Positions 49,864 through 53,072 of a DNA stretch of 53,072 bases are shown piece after piece (the stretch's first letter is position 1; the number at the start of each line of letters is the position of its first letter). Made by a program: the position numbers and the translations under genes. The notes beneath the pieces were generated by a model that searched no databases, was not told where the DNA came from, and saw nothing but the letters and a program-made list of their open reading frames with translations. This DNA comes from Acidobacteriota bacterium (GTDB lineage Bacteria > Acidobacteriota > Terriglobia > Bryobacterales > Bryobacteraceae), in assembly GCA_029776225.1 (NCBI GenBank), contig JAKOTR010000047.1:1-53072 (forward strand), in the 5' to 3' direction.

Positions 49864-50091
49864 TCATGCGGCATGAACCGGACGCGCCAGCAGATTCCGC
49901 ATCCGCACCAGATTGTACGCCGCCGCCGCGAAGGTGAAGATCCAGCCCACCTTCTCGATTCCGCGGTGCCGCACGTTGCGCACCAGCGCTATCGTCTTCA
50001 GCCACCCGAAGCACTCTTCGATCCGCTTCCGCTTCCGCTGGCTGATCGCGTAGCCTTCGTGCCGCGTCGTGCGGCGGTCAATCGCACTGCC
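49864..50091 (-). pseudogene. IS5-family transposase, C-terminal fragment
   Basis: Minus-strand reading 'SAIDRRTTRHEGYAISQRKR', 'IEECFGWLKTIALVRNVRHR', 'VGWIFTFAAAAYNLVRMRNL' is the C-terminal part of IS5-family transposases, with 'YAISQRKRKRIEECFGWLKT' carrying the YREK-like segment and final Glu. It ends at TGA 49864-49866. The 5' part is missing: the sequence switches at about 50092 to an integrase gene in the opposite orientation. Confidence 0.8.
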
Positions 50092-50544
50092 GTTGCCGCC
50101 CGACTCCGCGAAAAAGCCGCCGCGGACGGAGCGAAGCCCGACGCCTGGGTGTTTCACCAGAAGTGGGATCATGACAAGCCGCTCTGGGACTCCGGCGTCC
50201 GCGACGCACTCCACCAAGCCGCCCAGGACGAGGGTTGCGACTTCCCCGGCCTGGGACCGCACTCCTTCCGCCGCGCGAACATCACCTGGCGGCAGGAGGT
50301 CGGCGGCAGTGCCATCGAGGCTTCCAAGATCGCCGGCCACGCCGACCTGGAGATGACCGGCGAGTACACCTTTGTGGCGCCGGAGCGGCAGAACGAGTTG
50401 ACGCGGCGGATTCAGGAGAAGCTCGCGGCAGCCAGCAAGCAGGAGGGCGGTGCCGGATCGGGTCGACCGGCAGAAACGCCGCCTCCGACCGAAGCTCCAC
50501 CCAATCTCACCGAGCTGCAGCCGACTACCTCACTCCTTCAATGA
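50092..50544 (+). pseudogene. second copy of the integrase, C-terminal part
   Basis: From 50092 on, the sequence matches the integrase gene at 41322-41652 without gaps (about 30 differences in ~330 nt by hand count, roughly 91% identical, offset 8,770). It includes the HSFRR box, the second histidine and the tyrosine region 'TGEYTFVAPERQ'. The N-terminal half and the first Arg are missing, cut by the IS5 fragment. After 50422 the copy diverges (Pro/Thr-rich tail) and stops at 50544. It is the end of another member of the same prophage/integrase family. Confidence 0.85.
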
Positions 50545-50620
50545 GGATCTGCGCAGGAACCGACTGTGTGCGCAAGTCCCTGCAATTGATAAACTAGAGG
50601 TTTCGCCGGAGGACCTTGAC

Positions 50621-53072
50621 TTGAGCACGCCAACCATTTTCGATACCTGCCAACCGCGCCCGGATGTGCTCAGCGGCGCCACCCGCGACGAGCAGTTCAT
50701 GGCTGACCTCTCGCAGGTGGTCAACGGCACGGCGCTGCCGGACTACCTCGATCCGGCCCTCTTCTTCCGCAACACGTACCCAACCCGCGGCCTGCGCGAA
50801 CTGATGAAGGCGGTTTGTCTGCGGCTTTCCGGCAGAGGCGGCGAAGTGTCACCCATCATCCGCCTGGGCACGCAGTACGGCGGCGGCAAGACGCACGGCC
50901 TGATCGCCATCACACACGCGGCGCGCGGCATGAAGGGTGTCGCCAACGTCGCCGAATTCATCGATGCTACGCTGTTACCCACCGCCGAGGTGCGGATTGC
51001 AGCGCTCGACGGTGAAAACACCGATCCGGCCAACGGCCGCCAACTCGAGCCCGGCCTTCGCGCCTTCAGCCTTTGGGGCGAGCTCGCCTATCAACTCGGC
51101 GGAGCCGCGGCCTACGAGCGGGTCCGCACCTCCGACGAAAAGCACATTGCCCCTGGCGCGGAAATCTTGCGTGAGCTGTTCGGCAACCAGCCCACGCTGA
51201 TCATGCTCGATGAGATCTCGGTCTATCTCCGCAAAGTCGAGCGCGCCTTCCCCGATGCCAGCCGGCAGTTCACAGCGTTTGTGCATGCCCTGTTCAAGGC
51301 GGTGGCCTCGACGCCGCAGGTGGCGCTCGTTTACACGCTGGCCATCGGCAAGGATGACAAAGCGCAGGACGCTTACAAAGAGGAGAACGAACGTGCCGCC
51401 GCCGCGCTGGCCGAGGCCGAAAGCGTCGCCGTCCGTTCCTCCACCGCGCTGAATCCCACTGCGGAGGACGAAACCGCCGACGTGTTGCGGGTGCGCCTGT
51501 TCGAAACCGTGGACCGGTCGAAAGCCGCCGATGTGATTGAGGCCTACGCTCGCCTGTGGGCCAGTAACAAGGACACGCTCCCCGCCGAAGCGACATCTCC
51601 AGAACTCAAGGAGCAGTTTGCTCGCACATATCCGCTGCACCCCAAGCTGCTCGAAATGCTCACGGAGAAGACCGCATCGCTCTCCACCTTCCAGCGGACG
51701 CGTGGCATGCTCCGCCTTCTCGCCCGAACGGTCCATCTGCTCTGGCGAAATCAGCCTGCGGACGCCTACTCCATCCATGTGCACCACATGGATCCGGGCT
51801 TTGAACCCATCCGCACGGAAATTCAGGAAAAGATCGGTATGCGCCAGTACGCCGCGGCGATCAAGGCTGACGTTGCGGCCGTGCCCGGCGATGAACCCGC
51901 CCTGGCCCAGCGCCTCGACGCCCAGAAACTCCCCGGACTCCCGCCCGCCACGTCGTACGTTGCCCGGACGATCTTCTGGCACACGCTCGCCTACGGCGAT
52001 ACTGCACGCGGCGTCTCTCCGGAACAGCTCCGCCTGGCCGTCTGCTCGCCGGCGCTCGAGCCAGCCTTCATCGAACAGGCGCGAACCGCATTCCAGGCTG
52101 AGGCCCTCTTCCTCGACGACCGCCCCGGCGCGCCGCTGCGCTTCATGGCCGAGGCCAATCTCAATCAGGTGATCGCCCGTTACATGCGCGACGTCGATGC
52201 CGGCGAAGTCCGCGCCTACCTGCGCGACCGCATCGACAAGCTCTTCAACCTGCCCCGCGGCGAGTTCAACGCCGTCTTGTTTCCCGCCGGACCGTGGGAA
52301 GTCCCTGACGACCTGGCCGACCCCCGCCCGCTGCTCGCCATCCTGAACTACGAGTCCACAGCGATCCCCGCAGACCTCCGCCAGCCGCCCGCCGAACTTG
52401 AAGACATCTTCCAGTTCAAAGGCGCCGAGCGCAACCACCGCGAACTCAAGAACAACCTGGTCTTCGTGGCGGCAGCCGAAAACGGCATCGCCAACATGCA
52501 AACCCTCGCCCGCCGCAAGCTGGCGCTCGGCGAACTACGGAAACCTTCGAACCAGCAGGAACTGGCCGATTACCAGATCCAGAAGGTGAACGCCGAGTAC
52601 CACGAGCTCGACCTGAAGATCGCCCAGGCTATCCTCCAGTGCTACCGGCACATCTTCTATCCGTCGGCCTCGCCCATGGCCGGAACCACGCTCCCGCTGG
52701 GCCACACCATTCTCGAGCTGACCAATCCGGACAACCCCGGCAACGGCCAGATGCATGTCGAGCGCGTGCTCTACGAACAGAAGAAGCTGCTTACGGCGCG
52801 CGATGCGCCCGACTCGCCCGCCTTCGTGGCCAAGGAAACCGGTCTGGCGGGCCGCGGCGAGATGACGCTCCAGCAGTTGCGCCTCGAATACCGCAAAGCG
52901 CCCAAGCTCTCCATCCTGCTGCACGATACGCCGCTGCTGGAGTGTGTGCGCGCGGGCATCCAGCAGGGGCGCTTCCTTTACCGGGAGGGGAATCAGGTCT
53001 GGGGCCCGGGTGACCCCAGCCCGGTCATTCAGATCTCCGACAACACCTTCCTCCACACCATGGAGGACGCCA
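50621..53072 (+). CDS. DUF499 (COG1483) AAA+ ATPase, N-terminal part; defence-island type
   Basis: 817 codons to the window edge, starting at a TTG at 50621 with GGAGGA 7 nt upstream; an ATG at 50699 is in frame but lacks that SD. Walker A is GTQYGGGKTH (K90) and Walker B 'LIMLDEIS' (D197, E198), with 'LDGENTDP' between and 'TYPLHPKLLEML' and 'FQRTRGMLRLLARTVHLLW' further on, matching the DUF499 family (COG1483). These large ATPases usually lie next to a DUF1156/COG1743 DNA methylase and a helicase in restriction-like anti-phage loci. Those would lie beyond the window. The C-terminus is not seen. Confidence 0.85.
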   Translation, partial: MSTPTIFDTCQPRPDVLSGATRDEQFMADLSQVVNGTALPDYLDPALFFRNTYPTRGLRELMKAVCLRLSGRGGEVSPIIRLGTQYGGGKTHGLIAITHAARGMKGVANVAEFIDATLLPTAEVRIAALDGENTDPANGRQLEPGLRAFSLWGELAYQLGGAAAYERVRTSDEKHIAPGAEILRELFGNQPTLIMLDEISVYLRKVERAFPDASRQFTAFVHALFKAVASTPQVALVYTLAIGKDDKAQDAYKEENERAAAALAEAESVAVRSSTALNPTAEDETADVLRVRLFETVDRSKAADVIEAYARLWASNKDTLPAEATSPELKEQFARTYPLHPKLLEMLTEKTASLSTFQRTRGMLRLLARTVHLLWRNQPADAYSIHVHHMDPGFEPIRTEIQEKIGMRQYAAAIKADVAAVPGDEPALAQRLDAQKLPGLPPATSYVARTIFWHTLAYGDTARGVSPEQLRLAVCSPALEPAFIEQARTAFQAEALFLDDRPGAPLRFMAEANLNQVIARYMRDVDAGEVRAYLRDRIDKLFNLPRGEFNAVLFPAGPWEVPDDLADPRPLLAILNYESTAIPADLRQPPAELEDIFQFKGAERNHRELKNNLVFVAAAENGIANMQTLARRKLALGELRKPSNQQELADYQIQKVNAEYHELDLKIAQAILQCYRHIFYPSASPMAGTTLPLGHTILELTNPDNPGNGQMHVERVLYEQKKLLTARDAPDSPAFVAKETGLAGRGEMTLQQLRLEYRKAPKLSILLHDTPLLECVRAGIQQGRFLYREGNQVWGPGDPSPVIQISDNTFLHTMEDA

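Noticed and set aside
50975-52501. 508-aa minus-strand ORF at the right end
   Set aside because: Antisense to the DUF499 ATPase, whose Walker motifs prove the plus-strand frame.

Overview
The window reads as part of a GC-rich Acidobacteriota chromosome (Solibacter/Bryobacter-like) carrying a rearranged prophage. The host guess rests on three VWA proteins of the type named 'VWFA-related Acidobacterial domain', many small secreted proteins with no close family, and a phage-borne MerR-like protein of a type I associate with Acidobacteriota. No tRNA, rRNA or CRISPR array was seen.

Layout. (1) 1-19393: the late, rightward operon of a siphovirus-like phage. It holds the C-terminal end of the major capsid protein, a tape-measure gene with a frameshift, a gpM-like minor tail protein, an M15-type peptidase, a giant tail-tip protein that fuses gpM-like, gpL-like (four Cys) and hub regions, a tail protein with a glycosidase-like barrel, a tail fibre and a small distal protein. 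The operon is broken at gene boundaries by modules of secreted, host-type genes (208-2439, 5946-6488, 11287-13078), and everything normally found between capsid and tape measure is absent. (2) 19484-25060: a block of host-type genes, with an outer-membrane barrel, three VWA proteins and two secreted proteins. (3) 25300-27360, leftward: regulatory and small phage genes. A divergent control region at 27361-27453 carries an operator-like double TCGCGA. (4) 27454-41792, rightward: a compact early operon with start/stop overlaps. It encodes a Cro-like HTH, SNF2 helicase, HNH nuclease, Gp157-like, a four-Cys protein, YfdQ/DUF2303, two ParB-like proteins (one fused to an IS110-type HhH domain), VRR-NUC, HD hydrolase, PrimPol primase, UvrD-like helicase and tyrosine integrase. 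(5) 41918-50544: a mobile-element graveyard. A complete IS256-family element and a complete IS66-family element, each with a readable 8-bp target duplication, interrupt a secreted toxin/immunity operon. Fragments of three further integrases, an IS5 transposase and a glycoside hydrolase follow. (6) 50621 to the end: the N-terminal part of a DUF499/COG1483 AAA+ ATPase, a family usually found in restriction-like defence islands.

How it fits together. The early operon supplies replication, recombination and integration. The late operon has lost connector, tail-tube and chaperone genes in this interval, so the element is probably defective or domesticated, and it now carries exported proteins. Pre-insertion sequences rebuilt from the target duplications show that a secreted protein gene, a toxin with an Ntox37-like C-terminus and a candidate immunity gene were once consecutive. 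The IS66 element entered exactly at the stop codon of the first gene. All functional calls come from reading motifs by eye; no database search was run.
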